From Alteromonas confluentis (GTDB lineage Bacteria; Pseudomonadota; Gammaproteobacteria; Enterobacterales; Alteromonadaceae): a stretch of 64,000 nt of DNA. Positions 26,272 to 34,643 of the stretch are shown here, piece by piece (the first letter of the stretch is position 1; each line of letters starts with the position of its first letter). Both the position numbers and the translations under genes were made by a program. Below the pieces are notes generated by a model. It had not been told where the DNA came from. It saw nothing but the letters and a program-made list of their open reading frames with translations, and did no database searches. Location: contig NZ_MDHN01000008.1 in NCBI RefSeq assembly GCF_001757105.1, forward strand, positions 1-64,000, in the 5' to 3' direction.

Positions 26272-28689
26272 ATGTACAAACCCTCTCTTCTTGCTGCTGC
26301 CGTATTGGCGGCATTTAGCAGTGGCACGTTCGCCACGACAATTACAGGTAAAGTGACCGACGAGTCAGGTGCGCCAATTAAAGGCGCACAAGTGTCGGTA
26401 GAAGGTTCGCGTAAAACCGTGCTAACAGATGAAAACGGTGTTTACACCATGGCCGATATTAGCGCCAAAGATGTGCACGTTCATGTGTCCTCAAGCAAAT
26501 ATCTCCACGGTGATAAAGATTTAGGGCCAGTGTCCGGCAATCAACAACTGAATTTCACGCTGGCACCAGCATCAGTTGAGAATATCGTGGTCACCGCCAC
26601 CGCTATGCAAACATCTATACTTGAAAGCGTAACGCCGGTCTCTGTGCTCAGCGCAGAAGAGTTACGCCGCAAGCAAGAGCCCACGTTAGGTGAAACCCTG
26701 AAAACCATGCCGGGTGTGCATTCTTCTTATTTTGGTCCGGTGGCGAGCAGCCCGGTGATCCGTGGTGCTGGTGGCCCCCGCGTGAAGATTGTGCAAAATG
26801 GTTTGGATGTTGGCGATGTATCGCGCATTGGTCCTGATCATAACGTGGCAGCAAGCACCTCAAGTGCCACTCAGGTGGAAGTGTTGCGTGGTCCGGCAAC
26901 GTTGCAATATGGCTCGGGTGCCATTGGTGGTGTGGTCAACGTCGTAGATAAACGTATTCCGCAAGAAATGCCTTACGGCACTGAAGGGGAAGCCGAACTG
27001 CGTTACAGCACCGTGGACAACGGCAAATTTGGCAAAGTGGATGTCACCACAGGCAAAGACAACGTGGCATTCCATTTTGATGGATTCAAGCGTAAGACCG
27101 ACGACATTGATATTCCCGGCTATTCCGAAGCTGAACCTGATGAAGATGCTACCTACGGTACGCTGGGTAGCACAGACATGGATACCACAGACTTCAATGC
27201 GGGCATTAGTTACATTCAGGATGAAGGCTACATTGGTTTCTCAGTAGAAAAGCTCGATAACCTGTACGGCGTGCCGGGTCATCACCATCATCATGAGGAA
27301 GAAGAACATGAAGAAGGTGAAGAGCATGAGGAAGAAGGTCACGAAGAAGGCACTAAAATTGATGTGGATATGACTCGCTATCAATTGGCCGGCGAGTGGC
27401 ATTCACCCACTGACGGTATCGACAATATTCGTTTTGCTGCCGCTTACACCGACTACAGCCACGTTGAAATTGAAGACGGCGAAATCGGTACCCAGTTTAA
27501 TAATGAAGGCGTGAATGCCAAACTGACCATCGCGCACACCGGCATTGCAGGCTGGCACGGCGTGTTCGGTATGCAGCTAACAAACAGCGACTACGAAGCG
27601 ATTGGGGAAGAAGCCTTTTCACCGCCAACAACAACGGATACACAGGCGCTGTTCCTGATTGAACAGAAGAAGGTTGGCGATGTGACCTTTGAGTTGGGTG
27701 GGCGCTTGGAAAACACCTCATTCGATGCCGACGATGCCACCGTAGAGCTTCATGTTGAGCACCTCGATGAAGAGGAACATGAGCATGAGGAAGAAGAACA
27801 TGAAGAAGAAGCGCTAACGTTCAACTTCCCGGATTACGACTTTACCAGTGTTTCGCTGTCCGCCGGTGCGAACTGGGAATACCAGCCGGGCTATGCCGTG
27901 GCTTTAACGTTGTCTCGCAACGAACGTGCGCCTAGTCAGCAAGAATTATTCTCTGGGGGTCAGCACATTGCCACTCGCACTTACGAAGTAGGTTTGGTTT
28001 ATCAATTAGATGATGAAGGTGAGTTGTCTGACACGTTGCGCGATGTGAACGAAGAAGTCAGCACCAACCTGGATTTAACGTTCCGCAAATTCAACGGGGA
28101 TTGGGGTTATACCGCGTCGCTGTTTTACAACCAGGTAGACAACTACATTTACGAAAGCGGCACCGGATTACTGGCCATTTCTGAAGAACATGAAGAGGAA
28201 TTGGCTGAAGAGGGGGCCGAGCACGAACATGAGGAAGAAGGCACGCCGGTGTATTACTTCCAGCAGTCTGACGCTGATCTCTACGGCTTCGAAGCGGAAG
28301 TGTTCTACAACATTTCAGACGAATGGCGCATAGAAGCCTACGGCGACTATATTCGTGCCAAGCTCGATAATGAAGATTTACCGCGTATTCCACCGTTGCG
28401 TTTAGGCTCGACCTTGCGTTATCAGGGGCAGTCGCTCGGTGGTGAAGTAGGCGTTGAATGGTATGACGAGCAAACTAAAACCGCGCCTTACGAAACGGCT
28501 ACCGATGGCTACACGCTGTTAAACGCCAGTGTGGAATACGATATCGCCTCAGCTGGGGTCGATTGGGTTTTGTTTGCCCGTGCCGACAACATCACTGATG
28601 AAGAGGCCCGTGTACATACTTCATTCCTGAAAGATTTGGCACCGCTTCCGGGCCGCAACTTCTCGGTAGGCGTACGCGCTGTGTTTTAA
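26272..28689 (+). CDS. TonB-dependent receptor with His/Glu-rich loops, probable zinc receptor
   Basis: An 805-residue outer-membrane receptor: signal peptide 1-21, a CarboxypepD_reg domain (ITGKVTDESGAPIKGAQVSV), TonB box NIVVTA, plug (TLGETLKTMPGVHSSYFGP...VIRGAGGPRVKIVQNGLDVGDVSRIGPDH, ATLQYGSGAIGGVVNV) and barrel ending FSVGVRAVF. Three insertions are almost pure His and Glu/Asp: at about residues 337-360 (starting with five histidines), near 498-514 and near 638-657. Such clusters mark ZnuD-type zinc receptors, where they collect the metal outside the cell. The plug is also close to ZnuD. A Zur-like palindrome precedes it. No zinc ABC genes are adjacent. Confidence 0.88.
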   Translation: MYKPSLLAAAVLAAFSSGTFATTITGKVTDESGAPIKGAQVSVEGSRKTVLTDENGVYTMADISAKDVHVHVSSSKYLHGDKDLGPVSGNQQLNFTLAPASVENIVVTATAMQTSILESVTPVSVLSAEELRRKQEPTLGETLKTMPGVHSSYFGPVASSPVIRGAGGPRVKIVQNGLDVGDVSRIGPDHNVAASTSSATQVEVLRGPATLQYGSGAIGGVVNVVDKRIPQEMPYGTEGEAELRYSTVDNGKFGKVDVTTGKDNVAFHFDGFKRKTDDIDIPGYSEAEPDEDATYGTLGSTDMDTTDFNAGISYIQDEGYIGFSVEKLDNLYGVPGHHHHHEEEEHEEGEEHEEEGHEEGTKIDVDMTRYQLAGEWHSPTDGIDNIRFAAAYTDYSHVEIEDGEIGTQFNNEGVNAKLTIAHTGIAGWHGVFGMQLTNSDYEAIGEEAFSPPTTTDTQALFLIEQKKVGDVTFELGGRLENTSFDADDATVELHVEHLDEEEHEHEEEEHEEEALTFNFPDYDFTSVSLSAGANWEYQPGYAVALTLSRNERAPSQQELFSGGQHIATRTYEVGLVYQLDDEGELSDTLRDVNEEVSTNLDLTFRKFNGDWGYTASLFYNQVDNYIYESGTGLLAISEEHEEELAEEGAEHEHEEEGTPVYYFQQSDADLYGFEAEVFYNISDEWRIEAYGDYIRAKLDNEDLPRIPPLRLGSTLRYQGQSLGGEVGVEWYDEQTKTAPYETATDGYTLLNASVEYDIASAGVDWVLFARADNITDEEARVHTSFLKDLAPLPGRNFSVGVRAVF

Positions 28690-28700
28690 GTCACTGGCAT

Positions 28701-28765
28701 GTGAACCGGGTGATGTGTGTGTTCCCGTAAATCCATCCTTCGTATTTACGTGAAGGCCGGTTCAC
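28701..28765. repeat. Nested palindromic intergenic element
   Basis: Outer arms GTGAACCGG (28701-28709) and CCGGTTCAC (28757-28765) enclose an inner hairpin CGTAAAT (28726-28732) / ATTTACG (28744-28750) around CCATCCTTC. The same TAAATCCAT(C/T)CTT module recurs in the larger element near 32826-32842. It lies between two plus-strand genes and could also act as a 3' mRNA structure for the receptor gene. Confidence 0.6.
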
Positions 28766-28813
28766 TAAACGCTATACTGGCTCCCGTTATGGTTTTCCAT
28801 CGCGGGAGTTTTT

Positions 28814-29443
28814 TTGCAGTTTTCAGAATTAACATCGTGGATGCGGGCTACGGAGAATAAGCCCCTGGTACTCGGCTACGGTAGCCTGATGAGCAGTGAC
28901 AGCCGTCGTCGTTTCTCTAATATCGAGCATCAAGGTCTGTTGGTACAGGTTGCTGGTTATGCCCGAGCCTGGATCACGCGCAGTCTGGAAGAACAACAAA
29001 CGTATGTGGGTGCGTTGCCCGACGTTCAGGGCTGTTTGAATGCACAGCTTATTGCTACAGATATCGATCCCGCCCTTGCCGACCGCGAAAAAGACTATCA
29101 ATTCGAGCAGGTTCCAGTAACACAGATTTCGACTCATTTGCCTACGCAATCCGCCCATGCTTTACAGAATTTTCTCGGGGAAAAGCGAGTCTATATTTGT
29201 CGTTCGTTGGCTAGCTACCCGGCAGAAGCCAATTATCCTATTCATCGCTCTTATGTCGATACGTGTATGGCTGGATGCCTGGAAGCGGGGGGCGAAGAAG
29301 CCGCCAAAACGTTTGTCGAGCAAACCGGACACTGGAATCAGCATCTGATAGATGACAGGCATGAACCACAATACCCACGTGCCGCTAAGGTCTCACCGGC
29401 ACATCGTGACATCATTGACACCATTCTGGGGGCGCTGCTATGA
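28814..29443 (+). CDS. Gamma-glutamylcyclotransferase-like (AIG2/GGCT fold) protein
   Basis: A 209-residue protein with the GGCT-fold signature YGSLM near residue 22 (LVLGYGSLMSSDSRRRF) and a following VAGYARAW strand. Family members hydrolyse or cyclise gamma-glutamyl amines, but this divergent subgroup has no assigned substrate. The start is probably the TTG at 28814, which has GGGAG five bases upstream; ATG 28841 is the alternative and lacks a site. The stop overlaps the start of the next gene by 4 bp, so the two are translationally coupled. A TATACT -10-like hexamer lies at 28773. Confidence 0.72.
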   Translation: MQFSELTSWMRATENKPLVLGYGSLMSSDSRRRFSNIEHQGLLVQVAGYARAWITRSLEEQQTYVGALPDVQGCLNAQLIATDIDPALADREKDYQFEQVPVTQISTHLPTQSAHALQNFLGEKRVYICRSLASYPAEANYPIHRSYVDTCMAGCLEAGGEEAAKTFVEQTGHWNQHLIDDRHEPQYPRAAKVSPAHRDIIDTILGALL

Positions 29444-29952
29444 AACTGTCTACCTCTCAATTAGATTTACGCCAACCCCGACATGGCGATGAAGCTTGGA
29501 TCTATGCACTTAACCACGATCCACTGTGGTTGCGTTTTATTGGTAACCGTGGCGTGAATACCTTGCTCGATGCCACCACTTATATCGACAATGCCATGAA
29601 GCATTTCGATACCCACGGTTATGGTTTGTTCGCTATTGAAGATCGATTAACGGGTAAAGCCCTTGGCATGTGCGGGCTAATAAACCGTGGGCTGTTCTCT
29701 GCGCCTGATTTAGGTTTTGCGTTATTACCTGAAGCCAGGGGAAAAGGAATGGGTGTCGAAGCGTGCGAGGCGGTTATTGCGTTTGCCCGTGAGCAGCTCT
29801 GCGTGGACTATCTCACTGCCATGACCCATGGTGAAAACCATGATTCGCAGAAACTGCTTAGAAAGTTGGGCTTTAACAGACAAGGCGAACTGTTTATGCC
29901 GGGCATCCGTGGGCAACAGTTTTTCTGGCTGGAAATGAAAACGCCCCGCTGA
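29440..29952 (+). CDS. GNAT N-acetyltransferase, RimJ/RimL type
   Basis: 170 residues with the RimJ/L pattern: LRQPRHGDEAWIYAL at the start, GLFAIEDRLTGKALGMCGLI, the acetyl-CoA loop LLPEARGKGMGVEACEAVIAF, and NHDSQKLLRKLGFNRQGEL at the end. It should acetylate an amine, commonly a protein N-terminus or a small molecule. ATGA overlap with the preceding gene makes a two-gene operon. Confidence 0.85.
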   Translation: MKLSTSQLDLRQPRHGDEAWIYALNHDPLWLRFIGNRGVNTLLDATTYIDNAMKHFDTHGYGLFAIEDRLTGKALGMCGLINRGLFSAPDLGFALLPEARGKGMGVEACEAVIAFAREQLCVDYLTAMTHGENHDSQKLLRKLGFNRQGELFMPGIRGQQFFWLEMKTPR

Positions 29953-29963
29953 ATGAGCGGGGC
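29943..29963. terminator. Bidirectional hairpin between convergent genes
   Basis: An 8-bp stem GCCCCGCT / AGCGGGGC overlaps the stop of the acetyltransferase gene. On the minus strand it is followed by GTTTTCATTT; on the plus strand by a weaker T-rich stretch, so it can serve both this operon and the convergent cyclophilin gene. Confidence 0.65.
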
Positions 29964-29984
29964 GCGGGTTTATTTCTTTGTGTC

Positions 29985-30584
29985 TTAAACCGGTGGAAGC
30001 ACCGTCACTTTTTTCAGAATGATAGGCTCTTTGGGCGAATTGACTTCACCAATAGCAGGCTGATAATCGAGTTCTACTTCCATCATTTTCTCAATAACTG
30101 CTTCGCCTTCAACAATCATTCCGAATACCGAGTAACCCCAGTCCCGTCCCGGGTCCAGGTTGCTGTTGTCATTCATGTTGAAAAACCATTGACGAGTAGC
30201 CGAATGCGGATTGTTCTGACGTGCCATCGATATGGTGTACATTTTGTTTTTCATACCGCTACCCGACTCATTAAAAATCGGGTCGTATTCTGGCTTTTCA
30301 CCATATTCCACATCGTAGCCACCGCCTTGCACAATATAGCCGGGCACAATGCGATGAAATACCGTGTTGTTGTAGCTGCCTGCATCTACGTAACGCAGAA
30401 AATTATTTACGGTAATGGGGGCGCGGCGACGATAAAGTTCTACGATTACATCGCCTGCAGAAGTCTCCATTTTAACCCGCGGATAGTAGTTATCTGGCTG
30501 AACATGAGAACCGTCTTTTTCTTTTTTCGCTGCAACCGCAGAGGTGGTGATCAGCACTAAAGCCAGAAACAACGTACGTAACAT
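29985..30584 (-). CDS. Exported cyclophilin-type peptidyl-prolyl isomerase
   Basis: 199 residues. A signal peptide (MLRTLFLALVLITTSAVA-A) sends it to the periplasm. The cyclophilin core includes VNNFLRYVDAGSYNNTVFHRIVPGYIVQGGGY (catalytic Arg and the F-H-R motif), SMARQNNPHSATRQWFFNMNDN, and GYSVFGMIVEGEAVIEKM. It catalyses cis-trans isomerisation of prolyl bonds, similar to PpiA. It lies 11 bp downstream of rlmG and may be cotranscribed. Confidence 0.9.
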   Translation of the reverse strand: MLRTLFLALVLITTSAVAAKKEKDGSHVQPDNYYPRVKMETSAGDVIVELYRRRAPITVNNFLRYVDAGSYNNTVFHRIVPGYIVQGGGYDVEYGEKPEYDPIFNESGSGMKNKMYTISMARQNNPHSATRQWFFNMNDNSNLDPGRDWGYSVFGMIVEGEAVIEKMMEVELDYQPAIGEVNSPKEPIILKKVTVLPPV

Positions 30585-30595
30585 AGTGAACTCCC

Positions 30596-31789
30596 TTAAC
30601 GTTTAGCTGAGTTGAGAATCACGAACTTCTGGTGACTGGCAAGCTGACTCACGCCGCCGAAGATCCGCTTTAATTTTATATGGTAATCAAGATGGCGGTT
30701 GCCTACCACCACAAGATGGCCGCCACGGGCGAGACAATCTTTAGCATCGGTAAACATTTGCCAGGCAATATGATCGGTAATGGCATTTTGCTGGTGGAAT
30801 GGAGGATTGCAGAATACCTTGCTATAACCGCCGTCGCCACGCTGCCTTATTGCATCCAAACAGTTCGAGGGCACAAACTCACAGCGTTCCAGCGCATCAG
30901 GAAAATTTTCCTGCACATTCAGCTTTGCCGATGCCAGCGCCATGAAAGACTCATCGACAAACGTAATGCGGGCTTCCGGGGCCAGAGAAAGTGCGTTAAG
31001 CCCAAGCACGCCGTTACCGCAGCCAAGATCAATAACACGCTCATTGTTGGTCACATTCATGTGTTCCAACATGAAACGGGCACCGATATCTAGCGATTGG
31101 CGGGAGAACACATTCGCATGGTTCGCCACAGATACATTCAAACCGTTTTGGGTACGAACAGACCAACGAGTCGGGTAGGGCGATGTTGCAGGGGCGTCGA
31201 GCTTAGCGGCATCAGGTGTGGAAAAAATTAAGCGAGACTTTTTCTTTGCTAACGACGTTTTCGTTTCGCCAATATAACGCTCGAACAGTTCCAGCACATT
31301 TTTCGTGATGGTTTTTGCTTTCGCCCCAGCAATGATGCGCGTGTCGGGTGTAATGACCTGTTGCAACATAATTAGCTGATGCTCAAGCAGTGCCAGTGCC
31401 CGGGGAATTTTCAGCACTACCGTATCGGGTTTATCTGGTAGCGCGGCCAGGCAGTCTGTAGCGGTTACCGGCGCACTTACCAAACCTTCCGCAGTAAGGC
31501 TTTCTTCGAACCCGTTTACTACCAGGTTATCTTCCAGCGAACGGTGCGAAATCCACGAGTCCGATACCCAGTGCGGGGCGTGATCGGCATACCAGCAGCC
31601 CAGTGCACCGAAATCATCATTGAATATGATACATTTGCCCAAAGATGAAGACTGGCTTTCAGCAATGTGATCAATAATCAGCTCATCCGCACTGTCCCAG
31701 GCCTGCAAGCTCACATGCTGGTGTTTGGCGGGGTGGCGGATAAGTTTAAGTGTGCGGTCGCGAAATGCGAAAACGGTGTTGTCGCTCAT
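30596..31789 (-). CDS. rlmG: 23S rRNA (guanine-N2) methyltransferase RlmG
   Basis: A 397-residue protein collinear with E. coli RlmG, which methylates N2 of G1835 in 23S rRNA. The N-terminal non-catalytic half has LQAWDSADE, IIFNDDFGALGCWYADH and KIPRALALLEHQL; the C-terminal Rossmann methyltransferase has NVFSRQSLDIGARFMLEHM, DLGCGNGVLGLNAL and the base-binding motif NPPFHQQ, then NRHLDYHIKLKRIFG. The related RsmC shares NPPFH, but the N-terminal half matches RlmG. Confidence 0.93.
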   Translation of the reverse strand: MSDNTVFAFRDRTLKLIRHPAKHQHVSLQAWDSADELIIDHIAESQSSSLGKCIIFNDDFGALGCWYADHAPHWVSDSWISHRSLEDNLVVNGFEESLTAEGLVSAPVTATDCLAALPDKPDTVVLKIPRALALLEHQLIMLQQVITPDTRIIAGAKAKTITKNVLELFERYIGETKTSLAKKKSRLIFSTPDAAKLDAPATSPYPTRWSVRTQNGLNVSVANHANVFSRQSLDIGARFMLEHMNVTNNERVIDLGCGNGVLGLNALSLAPEARITFVDESFMALASAKLNVQENFPDALERCEFVPSNCLDAIRQRGDGGYSKVFCNPPFHQQNAITDHIAWQMFTDAKDCLARGGHLVVVGNRHLDYHIKLKRIFGGVSQLASHQKFVILNSAKR

Positions 31790-31815
31790 GGGTATGGTTA
31801 ACAGGTTCCAGGTTT

Positions 31816-32451
31816 ATGCAATTTTCATTTTTCGATGATGACAGTGAACACGCTTCGCAGCCTCAGATTATTCCGCTGCCGGGGGCCGATGTGGTTTACA
31901 TGCCCCGCTGGCTGGTAGATCAAGAGGCCACTGCGTTTTATCATGCGTTGGCATCATCATTAAGCTGGTCACAGGATACCATTAAACTGTTTGGCAAGCC
32001 GGTGAAAATTCCCCGCCTGCAAGCCTGGTATGGTGATTTGACCACCCAATACACCTACTCTGGACTCACCATGGTGCCCAAGGAATGGACAACGGAATTG
32101 CAAAACCTGCGTTCGCGCTGCGAAAAAACAGCCGAGTGCCGTTTTAACAGCGTACTTGCAAACTGGTATCGACACGGACAAGACAGCATGGGCATGCATG
32201 CCGATGACGAACCTGAATTAGGCGTGCAACCGGTTATTGCTTCGTTAACACTGGGCGAAGGGCGACCCTTTATATTCCGCCACAAGCAAACGAAAGAAAC
32301 CACACGGATTAATCTGGAGCATGGCTCATTGCTAATAATGCGCGGTGATACCCAACGTAATTATCTGCACGGTATCAACAAGACGACCCGCAGTATCGGT
32401 GGTAGAATCAACCTTACATTTCGCTATATTTATCCTGCTACACCGGAGTAA
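31816..32451 (+). CDS. alkB: AlkB-like 2-oxoglutarate/Fe(II) DNA-repair dioxygenase
   Basis: 211 residues. Iron ligands are seen in MHADDE (H-x-D) and the distal His of YLHGINKT; the 2-oxoglutarate-binding Arg is in RINLTFRY. The DNA-lesion loop PRLQAWYGD and ASLTLGEGRPFIFRHK match the ALKBH2/3-like bacterial subgroup, which removes methyl groups from 1-methyladenine and 3-methylcytosine. ATG 31816 is preferred; the open frame upstream overlaps the divergent rlmG gene. bolA begins 2 bp after its stop. Confidence 0.9.
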   Translation: MQFSFFDDDSEHASQPQIIPLPGADVVYMPRWLVDQEATAFYHALASSLSWSQDTIKLFGKPVKIPRLQAWYGDLTTQYTYSGLTMVPKEWTTELQNLRSRCEKTAECRFNSVLANWYRHGQDSMGMHADDEPELGVQPVIASLTLGEGRPFIFRHKQTKETTRINLEHGSLLIMRGDTQRNYLHGINKTTRSIGGRINLTFRYIYPATPE

Positions 32452-32453
32452 TC

Positions 32454-32774
32454 ATGGTTGACGTAAAAGCCTTTATTGAACAGCAATTAACAGAAGCCCT
32501 GTCGCCTGTGTACTTAGAAGTGCTGGATGAAAGTCATATGCACAATGTACCACCGGGCGCGCAAAGCCACTTTAAAGTTACTGTAGTCACCAGCGATTTT
32601 GAAAACGTGCGCCGGGTACCACGACACCAAAAAGTAAACGGCCTGCTTGCCGAAGCCTTACAAGGCCCGGTACACGCGTTAGCCATGCACACCTACACCC
32701 CAGAAGAATGGGAAGCCAGAGGCGGCAGCGTAAACGCCTCACCAAACTGCCTCGGCGGCAGCAAGCTGGGGTGA
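32454..32774 (+). CDS. bolA: BolA-family protein
   Basis: 106 residues with the class II KH-like BolA fold: VYLEVLDESHMHNVPPGAQSHFKVTVVTSDFENVRRVPRHQKVNGLLAEAL followed by PVHALAMHTYTPEEWE. The His of the strongly conserved VHAL segment is a ligand for a shared [2Fe-2S] cluster with monothiol glutaredoxins. BolA proteins act in iron-sulfur handling, and in shape and biofilm regulation. It is 2 bp after alkB, so likely cotranslated. Confidence 0.93.
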   Translation: MVDVKAFIEQQLTEALSPVYLEVLDESHMHNVPPGAQSHFKVTVVTSDFENVRRVPRHQKVNGLLAEALQGPVHALAMHTYTPEEWEARGGSVNASPNCLGGSKLG

Positions 32775-32825
32775 GCCTTGTTAGCTCTTCCGGCCTAAAA
32801 GCCGAAGGTGCTCTGAAACACGCCG

Positions 32826-33020
32826 TAAATCCATTCTTGGAGGCTCGGCAACCGCATCCCTGCGGTTGACGGTTTCCTCGCACAATCGACTCTCAGTCCG
32901 CGAGCTAACAGTGATTTGTCGCTTTCGCAGCATCCGTAATGCTGTAACAGAACACGCTGTGAACACATCCCTGTGAGCTCGACAGCCGCATCCCTGCGGC
33001 TGACGGTTCTGTTACAGCAT
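32826..33020. repeat. Modular palindromic repeat cluster
   Basis: Noncoding mosaic of nested dyads. Perfect 15-bp outer arms ATGCTGTAACAGAAC (32939-32953) and GTTCTGTTACAGCAT (33006-33020) enclose CAGCCGCA-TCCC-TGCGGCTG (32983-33002). A sister hairpin CAACCGCA-TCCC-TGCGGTTG lies at 32849-32868, also followed by ACGGTT, and before it is the TAAATCCATTCTTGG module shared with the element at 28701. It fills the space between bolA and the antitoxin gene. No transposase is present. Confidence 0.75.
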
Positions 33021-33045
33021 CACTCCTGCCGCTGCTCTCAATGGC

Positions 33046-33324
33046 TCACGTTATCAAGTGTTTGCTTTCGTATCGCTCTGAAGCCGATTTTAGTTTTGAA
33101 TTCAATGCTGCAGGTCGGTCGAGTGCTTCCATCAGTAATATCGCATCTTCTTGGCTTAACTTTAAACTCTGCTCGCGCTCTATGATTCGTTTAGCTTTTT
33201 CGATTGCCGCATTTAGAACAAATGAGTTAATACTGCTCATGCCTGCGATGGCAGCAGCCTTAGTCAGTAAATCTTGTGTATCAGCATCAACTCTGGCGGT
33301 GATGCGAAGCAACCTGGTACTCAT
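33046..33324 (-). CDS. DUF1778 (TacA-type) antitoxin, orphan
   Basis: 92 residues with the ribbon-helix-helix start RITARVDADTQDLLTKAAAIAGM, SFVLNAAIEKAKRIIEREQ, and the toxin-binding tail LSQEDAILLMEALDRPAALNSKLKSASERY. DUF1778 antitoxins neutralise GNAT toxins that acetylate aminoacyl-tRNA; the toxin gene normally follows immediately, often overlapping. Here the sequence past the stop is the palindromic repeat cluster and then bolA; no GNAT frame is left. The plain reading is a solitary antitoxin that lost its toxin, or one serving a distant locus. Confidence 0.82.
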   Translation of the reverse strand: MSTRLLRITARVDADTQDLLTKAAAIAGMSSINSFVLNAAIEKAKRIIEREQSLKLSQEDAILLMEALDRPAALNSKLKSASERYESKHLIT

Positions 33325-33594
33325 TGTTTAGCCTTTGTGTGTCTAAGTGTCACATCAGAGTTACGCGCTTAAATTGTACGAATAGTAAGCGATGTGGCAT
33401 TTGGGCTCAACTAAATAGGCCTTATTTTAAGCTGCACTGGATGTCACCAAAGAGCGAGATTCGTACATCAGATGAATCGACAACTGTAGATAATGAAGTC
33501 CTCTGCATAAGGATTAAACTTTATTTTTTTCATCAAGTTATTCGTGTAATGTTGACTACTTATCTAAACTTAAAAGAACCAAAACAAGGTCCAG

Positions 33595-34440
33595 ATGGAA
33601 TACTTATCATTATTTGGTTTACTACAAGCCTACTCAATACCGCCAACTCAAGTCAGGCTGATTAGACATGGAAATAAGGAAGTTAGTGCCTTAGATACTT
33701 TCGAACAGGATCCCAAAAAATTTACTGAATATACTGCTTGGCAGAAACCGGGCAAATACGGAAATGCGAAATATTTGGCAGTATTTTGTCCCGGCCGTGG
33801 CACTACATCTTTGTTTCTGGGTATATGGGAAGTATTCGGCGTCACTGCTAACCGGGAGCTTTCTGCAGAACATTTTGCCCAGTTAGATAAATATAATTTC
33901 CCCAAACAGTGGTCTGAAAATACAGATCGTTATGAATTACAGCTAAGCGCCAAAATGCAGGATATCCCTAAACGATTGGTTATTGATTGGGGAAAATCCA
34001 CAGTTAGCTGGGTTCAGTCAAAAGATAAACCGATAGTCGAAATCAAGCCTACTAACTCCATTGGTGAATTTAGCTCATATGACAGCGTTTTATTGAGTTA
34101 CGCGGACTTAATAAAACTGATAAAAGATACAGACTCTAACGTAAGTTGGGTAAATGCCCTTTCATCAGTGAATGGCGTTTACCTTATAAAAAATACCTTG
34201 GATGGAAAACTCTATGTAGGTTCGGCCTACGGTAAAGGCGGTATTTTGGGGCGCTGGAGTGCCTACGCGTCCAGTGGCCATGGTGGAAATAAATTGCTTA
34301 AGGGTTTGGATACTCACTTTTTTGAATTTTCTATTTTAGAAATTTCTCCTGCTACAATGTCGGCCGAAGACGTGATTGCCAGAGAAAACCGATGGAAATT
34401 GTGTTTAGGCACCAGAAATTTTGGGCTCAACGACAATTAG
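33595..34440 (+). CDS. GIY-YIG nuclease-domain protein
   Basis: 281 residues. The C-terminal third carries the GIY-YIG pattern: GVYLIKNTLDGKLYVGSAYGKGGILGRW (first motif as G-V-Y / Y-V-G, catalytic Arg in GRW), then SGHGGNKLL and a glutamate-containing helix ENRWKLCLGTRNFGLN. The N-terminal 170 residues are an unassigned beta-rich domain (KYGNAKYLAVFCPGRGTTSLFLGIWEVFGV). Such proteins are scattered in accessory regions and may be nucleases of defence or mobile origin, but no partner gene is evident. AAGG lies 6 bases before ATG 33595. The 270 bp before it appear empty. Confidence 0.72.
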   Translation: MEYLSLFGLLQAYSIPPTQVRLIRHGNKEVSALDTFEQDPKKFTEYTAWQKPGKYGNAKYLAVFCPGRGTTSLFLGIWEVFGVTANRELSAEHFAQLDKYNFPKQWSENTDRYELQLSAKMQDIPKRLVIDWGKSTVSWVQSKDKPIVEIKPTNSIGEFSSYDSVLLSYADLIKLIKDTDSNVSWVNALSSVNGVYLIKNTLDGKLYVGSAYGKGGILGRWSAYASSGHGGNKLLKGLDTHFFEFSILEISPATMSAEDVIARENRWKLCLGTRNFGLNDN

Positions 34441-34643
34441 CAAAACCTTATTGTTCGCTGGCCACTCCCTAAATGTAATGGCTCATACGCGACCTGATAG
34501 TTTCGATTTTGAGTTAATTCAAATCTAAAAGCTATCAACTTATTTGCGGCAGATAGAATGAGAAGCAGATATCACAATTATCGTAAAGCTATGAAAAAAG
34601 GACATTCAGAGAATTTCTCTATATGACCTATTAGTCGGTTTAT

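Noticed and set aside
33324-33665. 113-codon open frame before the GIY-YIG gene
   Set aside because: Low-complexity, no ribosome site, no protein-like motif, and it overlaps the start of the better supported gene at 33595.
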